Positions 17,592-28,773 of a stretch of 64,000 nt of DNA are shown here, in pieces. The DNA is taken from the NCBI RefSeq assembly GCF_024357955.1, contig NZ_JANEYT010000026.1, forward strand, positions 1 to 64,000. The letters run 5' to 3'. Position 1 is the stretch's first letter, and each line of letters opens with the position of its first letter. Under the pieces are notes generated by a model. It had not been told where the DNA came from, searched no databases, and saw only the letters and a program-made list of their open reading frames with translations. This stretch comes from Photobacterium pectinilyticum (lineage in GTDB: Bacteria; Pseudomonadota; Gammaproteobacteria; Enterobacterales; Vibrionaceae). Both the position numbers and the translations under genes were made by a program.

Positions 17592-18167
17592 TCAGAACAC
17601 CTGGCTGATCAACACACCGCGCTGAATTAACACCTGCTCTTGACCTTGATAGAGTACCGTTACCGCAATATCAGCCTTGCTGCCCGGTAGCCATTCAGGC
17701 CCCCCACGCAAGCTTACTTCCAAGCTCATTTCGCCTTCCGATCGAACGTCAAGGTTCTCCTGCCCCAACCATTGCTGCTCTTCCTGCGCTACCATCACCT
17801 GCAGTATTTCCACCCCTTTAGGTAGTGGCTTCATATCACGCGTCAGCAAGCGAATGGAGGCATGCAACTTATTGGCAGGTTGACTACCGTCGTCACCGAT
17901 CACCGGCATACTATTGAGCCACAATTCACTGCCCAGATAGACGGTAGCATCCGACAACACCAGCTCTTGCGGTGACTGCCAGATATCAACTTCTGCTGGT
18001 AAAGTGGCCGGCACATCCTCAATCTGAGGCTCTACCTGCTCGGCTTGTTCCTCGGCAGCAGTTGGCTGCTGACCTTCCGCCTCTTTGTCTTTTGTCATGT
18101 CACCGCATCCAGCAACGAAAAGAATCCCCGCAGCTAACAGCAATGTTTTTGCATCAGTTCGCATCAT
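17592..18167 (-). CDS. Lipoprotein of unknown function coupled to arcB
   Basis: 191 aa with a lipoprotein signal peptide: charged start, hydrophobic LLLAAGILF, lipobox VAGC with acyl Cys about residue 21. Next comes a low-complexity acidic linker rich in Glu, Gln and Pro (to about residue 60), then a domain with beta-like segments (ASIRLLTRDMKPLP, EMSLEVSLRGGPEWLPGS) ending QVF. Asp follows a Gly at +2, so outer-membrane sorting is likely. The ATG begins 2 nt past the arcB stop, so it is translationally coupled. I do not recognise a named family. Confidence 0.8.
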   Translation of the reverse strand: MMRTDAKTLLLAAGILFVAGCGDMTKDKEAEGQQPTAAEEQAEQVEPQIEDVPATLPAEVDIWQSPQELVLSDATVYLGSELWLNSMPVIGDDGSQPANKLHASIRLLTRDMKPLPKGVEILQVMVAQEEQQWLGQENLDVRSEGEMSLEVSLRGGPEWLPGSKADIAVTVLYQGQEQVLIQRGVLISQVF

Positions 18168-18169
18168 GC

Positions 18170-20530
18170 TTACTCCTGCTGGGCTAGCCAGTCTTTGAGC
18201 ACCTTAAGATCATTGTGGTAGCCATCTTTGATTTCATCGACCCAATCATTGATATTCTCCCACCAAGCTGGCAATTCAGGAGACTGAGCCTTCTGGGCGA
18301 CCTGCTGGATATGCTTGAGGCCAATAGAGCCCGCCGCGCCTTTTATCTTGTGCGCTTCAAACTTGATGCCATCCTGATCCTTGGCTGTCATGTTCGAGTC
18401 GAGGATCGCAATGTATTCCGGCATCTTGTCCTCAAACATCGCGATGCTGTCATACACCGGCTTAGTACCGACAATTTCCACATAGGACGTCAGCATTTCC
18501 AAATCCAGCAAGGTGTTGACCATCTCATCGCTGACTATCTGCGAGTTTTTATTTTCTATCACCAGCTCTTCTCCTTCTTCCTCATCCAATGGGCAAGTCA
18601 GTACCAAACGCTGGATCACTTCCGTAATAGCCTTGACGCTCAGCGGCTTGCTAAGTGCATCATCCATACCTTTGGCCAAATATTCACTCTTATCTTTAAT
18701 CACATTAGCGGTCAGTGCCACCAGTGCTGGTAGATAATCAAACCGCTCGCGCAGTTTGGCTGCCACATCAAAGCCTGTCATATCCGGCAGCTGAATATCA
18801 AGCAGCACCAAATCATAGGCTTCAGGATCAAACATCGATAGCGCCTCATCACCACGCATCGCTACCGTCACTTCGTGACCCAAGCTTTCCAGCAACGCCT
18901 TGGCAACGGTAATGTTGAGCTCGATATCCTCAACCATAAAGATATTAAGGCTGATCTGCGGGGTGACTGGCAAGGCTTCCTCTTCCACCGCCAGCTCTAC
19001 CAGTGGGACGGTAATCGTCACGGTAAACGTACTGCCCTCACCGACTTCCGAGCTGACCGTAATATCGCCGCCCATCATCTGTACCAACTGACGCGAAACC
19101 GACAATCCTATTCCGGTACCGACCGCATGCAGATTATCGTCCTCATCCTTCACCTGGTAATACATGGCAAAAATTTTGTCGAGCTCTGTCGCCGGGATCC
19201 CTATCCCACTATCTTCAACCTCGAAGGTAATATGAGCTTGCTGATCATCCACTTCACTACTGACCGACATCACCACACCGCCATCCTTGGTGAACTTGGT
19301 CGCATTGCTGATCAGATTCCACAGCACCTGGCGCAACCGGGTACCATCAACTTCAATGCACTCCGGCAATTCTGACAGCCTTTCTAAATCAAAGCGCAAG
19401 CCTTTCTGGCTCGCCATCAAGGCCGAGATATTCTCCATCTCGGCGACAAAGTCATGAAAGTCCAGAGGCTTGGGCATCAACTCAAGGCGACGGCGGTCTG
19501 ATTTATCCATGTCAATGATATCATTAAAGATGTGCCCCAAAGTGATCGCGCTGACATGAATAGTGCGCATGTAGTCACTCTGCTCTTGGTCGAGCTTGGT
19601 CTCCAGCAACATCCGGCTCAGGCCAACAATGCCATTAAGTGGCGTGCGTAATTCGTGGCTGATGGTCGAAATGAATGCAGTCTTGTCTCGACTCGCTTTT
19701 TCCTGGGCATCTTGGTATTGCTTTCGCTCGGTAATGTCACGGCCAAAACCCATCAAGCCCAAGCGACGTCCATCACGGCTATAGAAAGGCACCTTGCGCA
19801 GTTCAAATATAGCCTTGCGACCATCAGGATACTCCAACCACTGCTCATAGGTCAGTGGGACATTATTCTGAAATACTTGCTGATCGGTCTCAGTAATTTT
19901 ACGGGCGATCTCTTCGCTGTATACATCTCTAGGGGTAAGGCCAACCAGTTGCTTCTCGGTCCGGTTGGTCAGCTCTTCCATCGCCCGGTTACAACCTGAG
20001 AACTGGCCCTTTTCATTGCGGTGATAGATCAGATCCGGCGAGGCGTCGAGAAAAGACTTGAGCAAGGCGCTTTGTTCAGCCAGCTCTAGCTGAGCATTTT
20101 CGCGTTGGTAGACCTCGTTTTCCAGATCCCGTATCGCTTCCTGGCGGGCCTCTTCGGCTTTTTCCCGCTCTTCGATTTCTTGACTCAACTTGCTAATATT
20201 ATCCTGCAGCTGCTTATTGAGCTGCATATCTCGTGAGCGCATTACTTCAAGCTTGGTGACCAGCTTTGACAAACGCTGACGGGACTCTTCGAGCTGATCC
20301 ACCACCACCGAGAGAAAATAAACAGCCCAAGGAGTGATCAGCAAGCCGAAGAAGACAGAGCGGACAATATCAATATCTAGCACTTCCCCCTGCAACACCA
20401 AGGTGACGCCTATTTGCACCACAACGGCAAGGGCGACGAGGGCCAATGCCAGTAACAAACTAAACCTTACCAGTCCGAGTTTGACTAGCAGATCAACGTA
20501 ATATTGTGCCAGTACTTTGATTTGTTTCAT
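18170..20530 (-). CDS. arcB: Anaerobic hybrid sensor kinase ArcB
   Basis: Membrane sensor of quinone redox state that phosphorylates ArcA. 786 aa: two TM helices (about 22-48 and 57-77), coiled coil (80-155), PAS (155-270), HisKA with His292, ATPase domain (to about 510), receiver with Asp578 and HPt with His727. In E. coli, Cys180 and Cys241 form the redox switch. Here Cys180 is present (FSGCNRAM), but 241 is Ile in GRKAIFELRKVP. Numbering to this point matches E. coli without gaps, so the position is sure. A lipoprotein gene follows by 2 nt. Confidence 0.97.
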   Translation of the reverse strand: MKQIKVLAQYYVDLLVKLGLVRFSLLLALALVALAVVVQIGVTLVLQGEVLDIDIVRSVFFGLLITPWAVYFLSVVVDQLEESRQRLSKLVTKLEVMRSRDMQLNKQLQDNISKLSQEIEEREKAEEARQEAIRDLENEVYQRENAQLELAEQSALLKSFLDASPDLIYHRNEKGQFSGCNRAMEELTNRTEKQLVGLTPRDVYSEEIARKITETDQQVFQNNVPLTYEQWLEYPDGRKAIFELRKVPFYSRDGRRLGLMGFGRDITERKQYQDAQEKASRDKTAFISTISHELRTPLNGIVGLSRMLLETKLDQEQSDYMRTIHVSAITLGHIFNDIIDMDKSDRRRLELMPKPLDFHDFVAEMENISALMASQKGLRFDLERLSELPECIEVDGTRLRQVLWNLISNATKFTKDGGVVMSVSSEVDDQQAHITFEVEDSGIGIPATELDKIFAMYYQVKDEDDNLHAVGTGIGLSVSRQLVQMMGGDITVSSEVGEGSTFTVTITVPLVELAVEEEALPVTPQISLNIFMVEDIELNITVAKALLESLGHEVTVAMRGDEALSMFDPEAYDLVLLDIQLPDMTGFDVAAKLRERFDYLPALVALTANVIKDKSEYLAKGMDDALSKPLSVKAITEVIQRLVLTCPLDEEEGEELVIENKNSQIVSDEMVNTLLDLEMLTSYVEIVGTKPVYDSIAMFEDKMPEYIAILDSNMTAKDQDGIKFEAHKIKGAAGSIGLKHIQQVAQKAQSPELPAWWENINDWVDEIKDGYHNDLKVLKDWLAQQE

Positions 20531-20658
20531 TATTGCTTCCTAATCACTGCCGCTGTCCCATCATAGGGGCGAGCGACCGAGAACCCAAGCAGGCATTTCC
20601 CATTCGCCTGCCGTCCTTCACACTTTGATTGCTCGGTGATACCAAGAGCCGCTATGGG

Positions 20659-22578
20659 CTAGCCAGCCTCTTTCTCAGACATCGTCATGGTACAGTTCCG
20701 CCCTGCTGCTTTGGCTTTATATAACGCCACATCAGCCAGTTCCACCAGCTCTCCATAATCCTGGCTAGGTTGAGGGATCAGCGTCGCCACGCCCAGACTC
20801 ACCGTCAGCGTAGTTGCAATATCAGAATAGCGATGGGTCAGCCCCTTTTCGGCCAGAGCCTGATGGATTGCCGTCGCGACAACCTCACCGCCATCCAAGC
20901 TGGTGTTGGGCAACAGAAACGCAAACTCCTCGCCGCCGTAACGGGCGACCTCATCGGTCTCGCGTTTGACCACACTGCGCAGTACCTTGGCCACTTCACG
21001 AAGAGCAAAGTCCCCTTGCTGATGACCGTAGTTATCGTTAAAGGCCTTAAAGTAGTCAATGTCACACAGGATCAAGGTCAGCGGGTTCTTTTCGCGGATA
21101 TGGCTATACCACATTTTTCGCAGCTGCTCATCGAAACTACGGCGGTTGGCGACTTTGGTCAAGCTATCGATAAAGCTGAGTTCCTGCAGTTCCATAATGG
21201 CATCAGCCAGTTGCTGCTCGGCCATTTTGCGCTCAGTCACGTCCCGCGCCATCATCAGCACACCGGTGGTACCATCAGTTGGATCCCGGTAAGGTGATTT
21301 GAGCACCTCGTACCAAATTGGCGTTCCGTCCTCGAGAATAACGTAATCATCCGTTTTAACACTGATCCCCTGCTGGATCACCTGCTGATCTGTCTGGCGG
21401 AAAAGTGCCAGCTTATCGGGCTCCAGTACATCAGCAGAAGATTTCCCTAGCAGGGATTGCTGAGTGTAGCCGAGCGAGCGGGCAAACGGCTCATTACAGC
21501 CGACATATACACCGTGTTCATTATATAAGGCGATAGGATCCCGGCTGGCACTGAGGATGGTATCGAGCAGCGTATTGCGCTGGGCCAACTCCTGCTCCGT
21601 CACTTCCCGTTTTTCAATCTCACTTTTCAGCACTTCCTGCATCTCATGCCAGTCAGTCACATCGTGGCTAATACTGAGAGTACCAATGGCCTCCCCACTA
21701 TCGCCTAGTAATAAATTACAATTGGTCTCCAACAGTCGACTCGAGCCATCCGGCGCAGTGGTCCAGGTGTGGAAAGCGCTGTTACTGAGCGAGCCGATCC
21801 CTAACTCTTCGGCAATCCCTTCATCTACACGCCCGCGCCAAAAGCGGTCAAACGCCTTATTGGTACCGATAAGAACACCCGATTTATCTTTGAAATACAC
21901 CAGCTCGGACAAAGAGTTAAGAACCTGATGGAAGATCCGCTGCTCATTTTCCATCTTCACTTTTTCACCATGATTGGAACGGGACGAATCGATAAACAGC
22001 AGCCAACAAGACTGCCACTGGCAACGGATCGACAGGCCTGATATCAACAAAGGGATCAACGTGTCGTTGCACTGAAACCTAGCCTCATTCACTTCCTTGA
22101 AGCTTTTCAGGCCGGCAAAGGGGCGAAGGCGGTCACACACCATCTGATCACAGAGGCCATCAGGGTAGAGGTAACGATCGTTGAGCTTACGGACCCCGAG
22201 TAACTGGCGACAGGGCTTGTTGCCATAAACCAAGTGGCCGTCTTTCTTACGGACTACAGCAACGGCAATGGGCATGAGGGTCAGTTGACCGTGTAAACGG
22301 CGGAAAGAGCCAGCTTCAAGGTGATGCAGCAGCAAGGCCAGCAAGCCACCACCGATAGCCAGTACGAGGATCAACAACGAAAAAAGCAAAGCCGAGTTAT
22401 CGGCCTGAAACCAATGGGAAGAGGATGAAGCATAAGAGGTTGGCGCAAAAACCGCCAAGCCCGTGGGCGCCAAGCGGCCGATAAATCCCCACAGCTGGCA
22501 TCCCCCGCAGCGGGCCAGTAGGGTTAACATTGTAAGCGACAAAGGACTAACAGAGCGTTCCTGACAGGAAGTATGCAT
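20659..22578 (-). CDS. Membrane PAS-GGDEF diguanylate cyclase
   Basis: 639 aa. An N-terminal region with a TM helix at about 62-85 is followed by PAS-like segments (about 100-190, 215-315, 335-460) and a GGDEF domain (465-632). The active site is GGEEF at 548-552 and the metal-binding segment is LCDIDYFKAFNDNYGH. An RxxD inhibitory site (RETD, 539-542) lies five residues before it, so product inhibition is likely. So it should make cyclic di-GMP. The start is uncertain: no good ribosome site precedes the ATG at 22578 or the one at 22530. It is probably separate from arcB, 128 bp downstream. Confidence 0.87.
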   Translation of the reverse strand: MHTSCQERSVSPLSLTMLTLLARCGGCQLWGFIGRLAPTGLAVFAPTSYASSSSHWFQADNSALLFSLLILVLAIGGGLLALLLHHLEAGSFRRLHGQLTLMPIAVAVVRKKDGHLVYGNKPCRQLLGVRKLNDRYLYPDGLCDQMVCDRLRPFAGLKSFKEVNEARFQCNDTLIPLLISGLSIRCQWQSCWLLFIDSSRSNHGEKVKMENEQRIFHQVLNSLSELVYFKDKSGVLIGTNKAFDRFWRGRVDEGIAEELGIGSLSNSAFHTWTTAPDGSSRLLETNCNLLLGDSGEAIGTLSISHDVTDWHEMQEVLKSEIEKREVTEQELAQRNTLLDTILSASRDPIALYNEHGVYVGCNEPFARSLGYTQQSLLGKSSADVLEPDKLALFRQTDQQVIQQGISVKTDDYVILEDGTPIWYEVLKSPYRDPTDGTTGVLMMARDVTERKMAEQQLADAIMELQELSFIDSLTKVANRRSFDEQLRKMWYSHIREKNPLTLILCDIDYFKAFNDNYGHQQGDFALREVAKVLRSVVKRETDEVARYGGEEFAFLLPNTSLDGGEVVATAIHQALAEKGLTHRYSDIATTLTVSLGVATLIPQPSQDYGELVELADVALYKAKAAGRNCTMTMSEKEAG

Positions 22579-22667
22579 TGATTTTCGTAGTTAACATCAT
22601 TTTACTCGTAATCTAACACACTTACTGCTGCAACCGCTATGACAGCCCTGCCGTCTGGCCCCATGTT

Positions 22668-23612
22668 TTAGCTTGTTTGACGTACCGGCGGCGTATATTC
22701 AAATGGCTTACCCAGCGCAGTGCCCTGGCCACCATGCTGATCCAAATTACGGCCGATCTCTGTCATCGCCAACCAACGGTTTTCACACCACTCGGGGGCA
22801 AGTAACGTTGGCTTACGGGCGCTGGCTGAGACCCGGTGGTAAACCACCTCAGGCGGGGTCAGGCGGATCATTTCTGCCGAGATTTCGGTGTAATCCTCAA
22901 GGCTCAGTTCGGCCAGTCGACCGGCTTTCCACGACAGTCCCATAATGCTCCCCTCAACAATATGCAGTGGGTGCAGCTTGATACCATCCACACCGGCATC
23001 AACCACCTTACGAACAGTATCGAGGTTATCCTCACGGGTATCCCCCGGCAAACCGACAATCAGATGGGCACAGACTTTCAGCCCCAATGCCCGCGCCCGC
23101 TTGGTAATGGCCTCGTAGCACGCAAAGTCATGGCCTCGGTTAATCCGCTTGAGGGTTTTGTCGTTGGCGGTCTGCAAGCCCAACTCTAGCCAGATCTCAT
23201 AACCTTGTTCACGGTAACCCGCCAGTAGCTTAAGCACTTCATCAGGCACACAGTCAGGTCGGGTACCGACACACAATCCAACAATGTCAGCAGCTTCCAA
23301 GGCTTCTTCATACATGGCTTTTAATGTCTGCACCTCTGCGTAGGTGCTGGTATAGGCCTGGAAATAGGCGAGGTAACGCTTGGCACGGTCAACTTCGCCT
23401 GCACGTTGAGACAACTGCTCGGTGATCGGTTTGTGCTGAGCCTGCTCATCAGCAAAAGAGGCGACATTGCAAAAGGTGCAACCGCCACGGCCAATAGTAC
23501 CGTCACGGTTTGGGCAGCTGAAGCCACCATGCAAGGTCAGTTTATGCACCTTTTCTCCGTAGCGACGCTGTAGGTCTTGGCCTAATGTGTTCACGAGCTC
23601 ATGCAGCTGCAT
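22668..23612 (-). CDS. yhcC: Radical SAM protein YhcC (TIGR01212 family)
   Basis: 314 aa. The [4Fe-4S] cysteines are Cys33, Cys45 and Cys48 (GFSCPNRDGT and GGCTFCNVASF), with the CX11CX2C spacing of the Elp3-like radical SAM group. Other family marks are VGTRPDCVPDE near 125 and LIVGLPGDTRED near 200. The biochemical role is unknown. It lies divergent from gltB across about 610 bp, and the same yhcC-gltB adjacency exists in E. coli. Confidence 0.92.
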   Translation of the reverse strand: MQLHELVNTLGQDLQRRYGEKVHKLTLHGGFSCPNRDGTIGRGGCTFCNVASFADEQAQHKPITEQLSQRAGEVDRAKRYLAYFQAYTSTYAEVQTLKAMYEEALEAADIVGLCVGTRPDCVPDEVLKLLAGYREQGYEIWLELGLQTANDKTLKRINRGHDFACYEAITKRARALGLKVCAHLIVGLPGDTREDNLDTVRKVVDAGVDGIKLHPLHIVEGSIMGLSWKAGRLAELSLEDYTEISAEMIRLTPPEVVYHRVSASARKPTLLAPEWCENRWLAMTEIGRNLDQHGGQGTALGKPFEYTPPVRQTS

Positions 23613-24225
23613 CTTGTCACCTAGTCATTTAAGGGGTCGAAAAAAGCGGCACAGGTTAGCACCATTGGTTTTGTCAAAAGTTGTGCGAGAACAATAAAGG
23701 CGTTTTTTTCACCACGTTTAGGCTGAGAAAAAGAATGAAAATTAGCAACAACATCACCTTGTACTACTTTGGTCTAGCACTCATTCAAGTAACCACACAA
23801 AAACCAAGATCCAAAGTTTCGCTATGCACATAGATAGCTATTTTCGAATAGATACGCATCCAATTAAGCAATTAATTCATACTGATGCTGAGATGTTACT
23901 GGCAATGGATAATTTTTGTTGGTAATTAACCAATCAAAATTGTAGGATAGTTACAGCTGTGTGCAATTTATGAACAACAAAAGTAACTAAACTCTACAAA
24001 TATTTAGTGGTTTATGTTGCTCCCCCTCAAAACTGCAGCGCTTTTGCATACCAGAGCATGAGTGCTACAGAATGAAGTTTGCTATTGATTGACTACATCA
24101 TCCCACAGCAAACCCATCCTCAACGGCCGGACAGGAGTCCACTTAGGCCAAAAGGATGTATAACCAAAATTAGGGATAACTCAGGTGCCAGGATTGGTAC
24201 CTGTTGAAACTGGAAGGAAGTATCT
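23613..24225. other. Divergent yhcC-gltB intergenic region
   Basis: 613 bp, AT-rich. It contains an imperfect 31-bp palindrome at 23911-23941 (arms AATTTTTGTTGGT and ACCAATCAAAATT, one mismatch). A hairpin at 24182-24203 (CAGGTGCCA-GGAT-TGGTACCTG, one G-T pair) lies directly before the gltB ribosome site GGAAGGAAG (24212-24220). No convincing ORF or named riboswitch is seen. Confidence 0.45.
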
Positions 24226-27200
24226 ATGACAGATCAAGAGCTGAATGCTCAGGGACTTTATGTGCCTGAAATGGAGCACGATGCCTGTGGTATCGGCTTT
24301 GTGGCCCACCTAAAGAACCGTAAGTCCCACGAAATTGTCACCCAAGCCCTTGATATGCTAGCTCGGATGGAACACCGAGGCGGTCAAGGCTGTGACCCGT
24401 GCAGTGGTGACGGTGCCGGTATATTGCTGCAAAAGCCCCATGAATTCCTGCTTGAAGAAACCGTCAAGCAAGGGATCCGTCTGCCAGCATTCGAGCAATA
24501 CGGCGTGGGTGTGGTGCTATTTCCCAAAGATGAATACAAACGTCAGCAATGCCGTGACATCCTGGAGCGTAATGCCAAACGACTTGACCTAGAAGTGATT
24601 GGTTACCGTGTGCTGCCCGTTGATAATTCAATGATTGGCGAAGATCCGCTAAGCACCGAGCCCCAGTTTGAACATGTCTTTATTACTGGCGGTGCCAGCA
24701 TGGAGCCAGCGGTACTTGAGCGCAAGCTTTACGTATTGCGTAACTACACGGTTCGAGTCTGCCTTGAGAGCATCTCCAACATCGGTGATGACTTCTATAT
24801 CAACTCCCTGTCATACAAGACATTAGTCTATAAGGGCCAGCTAACGACCGAGCAAGTACCGCAGTACTTCCTTGATCTACAGAACCCATCGATGGTCACC
24901 GCACTGGCGCTGGTACACTCCCGCTTTTCGACCAATACCTTTCCAAGGTGGCGTCTAGCCCAACCTTTCCGTTACATCGCCCATAACGGTGAAATCAACA
25001 CTGTACGCGGTAACCTAAACTGGATGAAGGCCCGTGAAGCGATTCTTGAGTCAGAGCTATTTAGCCAGCAAGAAATCGACATGCTGCTGCCAATCTGTCA
25101 GGAAGGCAGCTCGGATTCATCCAACTTCGATATGGCACTGGAACTCTTGGTTCTGTCTGGCCGTAGCCTGCCACATGCGCTGATGATGTTGATCCCGGAA
25201 GCATGGCAAGAAAATAAAAAGATGGATCCGAAGCGCCGTGCCTTCTACCAGTACCATGCCAATGTCATGGAGCCCTGGGATGGCCCGGCGTCTGTTTGTT
25301 TCACCGACGGCGTTCAGGTTGGTGCAACCCTTGACCGTAATGGCCTGCGCCCATCGCGCTATACCGTGACCAAAGATGACTTCCTCGTCATGGCATCAGA
25401 ATCGGGCGTGGTTGAAATCGAGCCTGAGAATGTGCAGTTCCGCGGCCGCCTGCAGCCGGGCCGTATCTTCGTTGCCGACCTAGAACAAGGTCGTATTATC
25501 TCTGACGAAGAGGTCAAAGACACCATTGCTTCTGCTCAACCTTATGAACAGTGGGTCAAAGACAACCTGCTGACGCTGAAAAGCCTGCCGGAAGCGGACA
25601 ATATGCACCACCAGCCAACACCTGAGCGCCTGCTGCACCACCAGCAAGCCTTCGGGATGAGCTCGGAGGAAGTCAACGAAATCATCGTGCCGCTGGCAAA
25701 AACTGGCTACGAGCCACTCAGCGCCATGGGTGCCGACTGGCCGCTGGCCGTGCTATCACACCAATCACAGCACCTGTCGAACTACTTCAAGCAGTTGTTT
25801 GCCCAGGTCACCAACCCGCCGATCGACCCGATCCGCGAGCGCATGGTGATGTCACTCAACACCTACCTGGGTAAAGATCACAACCTGCTGACCGAGACAC
25901 CAGAGCACTGCCAAAAGGTTGAAATTGAATCGCCGGTTCTGAGCAATGCCGAGCTTGAAAAGCTCCGTGCTATCGATAACGAGTACTTGCAGGCCAAGAC
26001 GCTGGATATCGTATTCCGTGCCAGCGGTGAGGAAGGCAAACTGGAGCGTGCGCTGAAGCGTATCTGCCAGTATTCGGAAGATGCAGTGATTGACGGTTAC
26101 TCAGTCATCATCCTGACCGACCGTGCCGTAAACTCAAACCACGCCGCTATTCCTGCGATGCTGGCTGTCGGCGCTGTCCACCACCATCTGATCCGTAAAG
26201 GCCTGCGTGCCAAGTGTGACATCGTGGTCGAAACCGGTGATGCTCGTGAAACTCACCACTTTGCCACTCTGATCGGCTATGGCGCCAATGCCGTGAACCC
26301 GTATCTCGTGACGGAAACCATTGTTGACCTACAGCGCAAGCGTAAACTTGATCCGGAAGTCCCCACCGAAGAGCTGTTCAACAATTACCGCAAAGGGGTG
26401 AATGGTGGCCTGCTGAAGATCTTCTCCAAAATGGGGATCTCAACCCTGCAGTCCTACCACGGCGCACAAATATTCGAAGCACTGGGTATCAGCAAATCAG
26501 TTGTCGATAAGTACTTCATCGGTACGGTTTCCCGTATCCAGGGCCTGACCATCGATGACATCGCCAAGGAAGTCCTGATTCGTCACCGTTTGGGCTACCC
26601 AACACGCGAAGTGCCAATCCAGATGCTGGATGTCGGTGGTGTCTATCAGTGGAAACAGCGTGGTGAAAAACACCTGTTCAACCCAGAAACCATCTCTTTG
26701 CTGCAGCAATCAACCCGTAACAAGGACTTTGCCCAGTTCAAAGAATACGCCAATGCCGTCGACGCCCAGGGCGACGATGCAGCCACGTTGCGTAGCCAAC
26801 TTGAATTTATCAAGAATCCAGCCGGCTCTATTCCACTGGAAGACGTCGAGCCAATCGAGAGCATCCTCAAGCGTTTTGCGACCGGAGCCATGAGCTTTGG
26901 CTCAATATCTTACGAAGCGCACTCGACCCTTGCAGTGGCAATGAACCGTATCGGTGCCAAGTCTAACTCGGGCGAAGGCGGTGAAGATCCTGCTCGCTTC
27001 GAGAAAAAAGACAACGGTGACTGGGAGCGTTCAGCCATCAAGCAGGTGGCGTCTGGCCGCTTCGGTGTGACCTCTTACTACCTGACCAACTCTGACGAAA
27101 TTCAGATCAAGATGGCACAGGGTGCCAAGCCGGGTGAAGGCGGTCAGTTACCAGGCGACAAGGTGGATGACTGGATCGGGGCAACCCGTCACTCAACACC

Positions 27201-28773
27201 GGGCGTCGGTTTGATTTCACCTCCGCCACACCACGATATCTACTCTATCGAGGATTTGGCGCAGCTGATCTATGATCTGAAAAACGCCAACCGTGCCGGC
27301 CGAGTCAACGTCAAACTGGTATCGGAAGCCGGTGTCGGTACGATTGCCTCAGGTGTTGCCAAAGCGAAAGCAGATGTCGTGCTAATTGCTGGCTTCGATG
27401 GCGGTACCGGTGCATCACCAATGTCATCAATTCGCCATACAGGTCTACCGTGGGAGCTTGGCTTGGCCGAAACCCACCAGACCCTACTGAAAAACGGCCT
27501 GCGTAACCGTATCGTGGTCCAAACCGATGGCCAAATGAAGACACCGCGTGACCTTGCCGTCGCTACTCTGCTGGGTGCCGAGGAATGGGGTGTCGCAACC
27601 GCTGCCCTCGTGGTTGAAGGTTGTATCATGATGCGTAAGTGTCACAAGAATACTTGTCCGGTCGGTATCGCAACCCAGAACAAAACTCTACGCGAGCGCT
27701 TCGACGGCCGCGTTGAAGATGTCGTCACCTTCTTCCAGTACATGGCACAAGGTCTGCGTGAAATCATGGCAGAGCTTGGCTTCCGGACTATCGAGGAGAT
27801 GGTGGGCCAGTCAAACAAGTTGAAGATCCGTGAAAACATCGGCCACTGGAAGTACCAGAACCTAGACCTGAGTCCGGTACTGTTTGTCGAACCAGCCCGT
27901 AACGAAGACGGCGTATACAACCAGCGTGAGCAGAATCACAACCTGGAAGCCGTACTCGACCGTAAGCTGATTGAAGCGGCAACGCCTGCCCTGTATGAAG
28001 GCAAGCAAGTGGATGCCGAGTTTGACATCATTAATACCGACCGCAGTGCCGGTACCATGCTGTCGAACGAGATCTCCAAGATTTACAAGGATAAAGGCCT
28101 ACCGCAGCCGATGAACGTCAAGTTCACCGGTTCAGCTGGCCAGAGCTTCGGTGCCTTCTTGGCTAAAAACGTCAAGTTCGAGGTCGAAGGCGATGCCAAC
28201 GACTACTGGGGCAAGGGCCTGTCGGGCGGTACGCTGGTACTTTATCCTGATGCCAAGTCTGACATCATCCCGGAAGATAACATCGTGGTGGGTAACGTCT
28301 GTTTCTACGGCGCGACCTCGGGCGAGTCTTACATCCGCGGAATGGCTGGCGAGCGCTTCTGTGTTCGTAACTCCGGTGCCAAAGTTGTCGTTGAAGGCGT
28401 GGGTGACCATGGTTGTGAATACATGACTGGCGGTGTGGCCGTTATTCTTGGCCAAACAGGCCGTAACTTCGCAGCCGGTATGAGTGGCGGTGTAGCGTAT
28501 GTTTGGGATCAGTTCGAAGACTTCGACACCAAGCTCAACCCAGAGCTGGTTGATCTCGACCCGCTTGAGCAAGAAGACAAAGAGCTATTGTTCGACATGC
28601 TCACCAAGCACGCTGAACTAACCGGTAGTACTGTGGCAGAAACCTTCCTGTCTAACTTCGAGGCCAATCTCGAGAAGATGGTGAAAGTCATGCCGAGGGA
28701 CTACAAGGCAGTGCTACAGAAGCGCAAGGAAGAAGCACTAAACAAGGAAGAGTTGGAGGCCGTCAATGGGTAA
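24226..28773 (+). CDS. gltB: Glutamate synthase (NADPH) large subunit, copy 1
   Basis: Transfers the amide nitrogen of glutamine to 2-oxoglutarate. 1515 aa. The amidotransferase nucleophile is Cys21 ([10 protein letters not shown]), so a 20-aa propeptide should be removed. Central FMN domain: [24 protein letters not shown]. 3Fe-4S cysteines: [19 protein letters not shown]-terminal beta-helix: [18 protein letters not shown] repeats. The start has GGAAGGAAG upstream and the end overlaps gltD by 8 nt. The N-terminus differs clearly from copy 2 (30584), which is closer to E. coli GltB. Confidence 0.96.
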   Translation: MTDQELNAQGLYVPEMEHDACGIGFVAHLKNRKSHEIVTQALDMLARMEHRGGQGCDPCSGDGAGILLQKPHEFLLEETVKQGIRLPAFEQYGVGVVLFPKDEYKRQQCRDILERNAKRLDLEVIGYRVLPVDNSMIGEDPLSTEPQFEHVFITGGASMEPAVLERKLYVLRNYTVRVCLESISNIGDDFYINSLSYKTLVYKGQLTTEQVPQYFLDLQNPSMVTALALVHSRFSTNTFPRWRLAQPFRYIAHNGEINTVRGNLNWMKAREAILESELFSQQEIDMLLPICQEGSSDSSNFDMALELLVLSGRSLPHALMMLIPEAWQENKKMDPKRRAFYQYHANVMEPWDGPASVCFTDGVQVGATLDRNGLRPSRYTVTKDDFLVMASESGVVEIEPENVQFRGRLQPGRIFVADLEQGRIISDEEVKDTIASAQPYEQWVKDNLLTLKSLPEADNMHHQPTPERLLHHQQAFGMSSEEVNEIIVPLAKTGYEPLSAMGADWPLAVLSHQSQHLSNYFKQLFAQVTNPPIDPIRERMVMSLNTYLGKDHNLLTETPEHCQKVEIESPVLSNAELEKLRAIDNEYLQAKTLDIVFRASGEEGKLERALKRICQYSEDAVIDGYSVIILTDRAVNSNHAAIPAMLAVGAVHHHLIRKGLRAKCDIVVETGDARETHHFATLIGYGANAVNPYLVTETIVDLQRKRKLDPEVPTEELFNNYRKGVNGGLLKIFSKMGISTLQSYHGAQIFEALGISKSVVDKYFIGTVSRIQGLTIDDIAKEVLIRHRLGYPTREVPIQMLDVGGVYQWKQRGEKHLFNPETISLLQQSTRNKDFAQFKEYANAVDAQGDDAATLRSQLEFIKNPAGSIPLEDVEPIESILKRFATGAMSFGSISYEAHSTLAVAMNRIGAKSNSGEGGEDPARFEKKDNGDWERSAIKQVASGRFGVTSYYLTNSDEIQIKMAQGAKPGEGGQLPGDKVDDWIGATRHSTPGVGLISPPPHHDIYSIEDLAQLIYDLKNANRAGRVNVKLVSEAGVGTIASGVAKAKADVVLIAGFDGGTGASPMSSIRHTGLPWELGLAETHQTLLKNGLRNRIVVQTDGQMKTPRDLAVATLLGAEEWGVATAALVVEGCIMMRKCHKNTCPVGIATQNKTLRERFDGRVEDVVTFFQYMAQGLREIMAELGFRTIEEMVGQSNKLKIRENIGHWKYQNLDLSPVLFVEPARNEDGVYNQREQNHNLEAVLDRKLIEAATPALYEGKQVDAEFDIINTDRSAGTMLSNEISKIYKDKGLPQPMNVKFTGSAGQSFGAFLAKNVKFEVEGDANDYWGKGLSGGTLVLYPDAKSDIIPEDNIVVGNVCFYGATSGESYIRGMAGERFCVRNSGAKVVVEGVGDHGCEYMTGGVAVILGQTGRNFAAGMSGGVAYVWDQFEDFDTKLNPELVDLDPLEQEDKELLFDMLTKHAELTGSTVAETFLSNFEANLEKMVKVMPRDYKAVLQKRKEEALNKEELEAVNG

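Noticed and set aside
23824..23925. Short frame (about 33 codons) upstream of gltB
   Set aside because: No ribosome site before its ATG, and it runs into the palindrome; composition looks like random AT-rich DNA.
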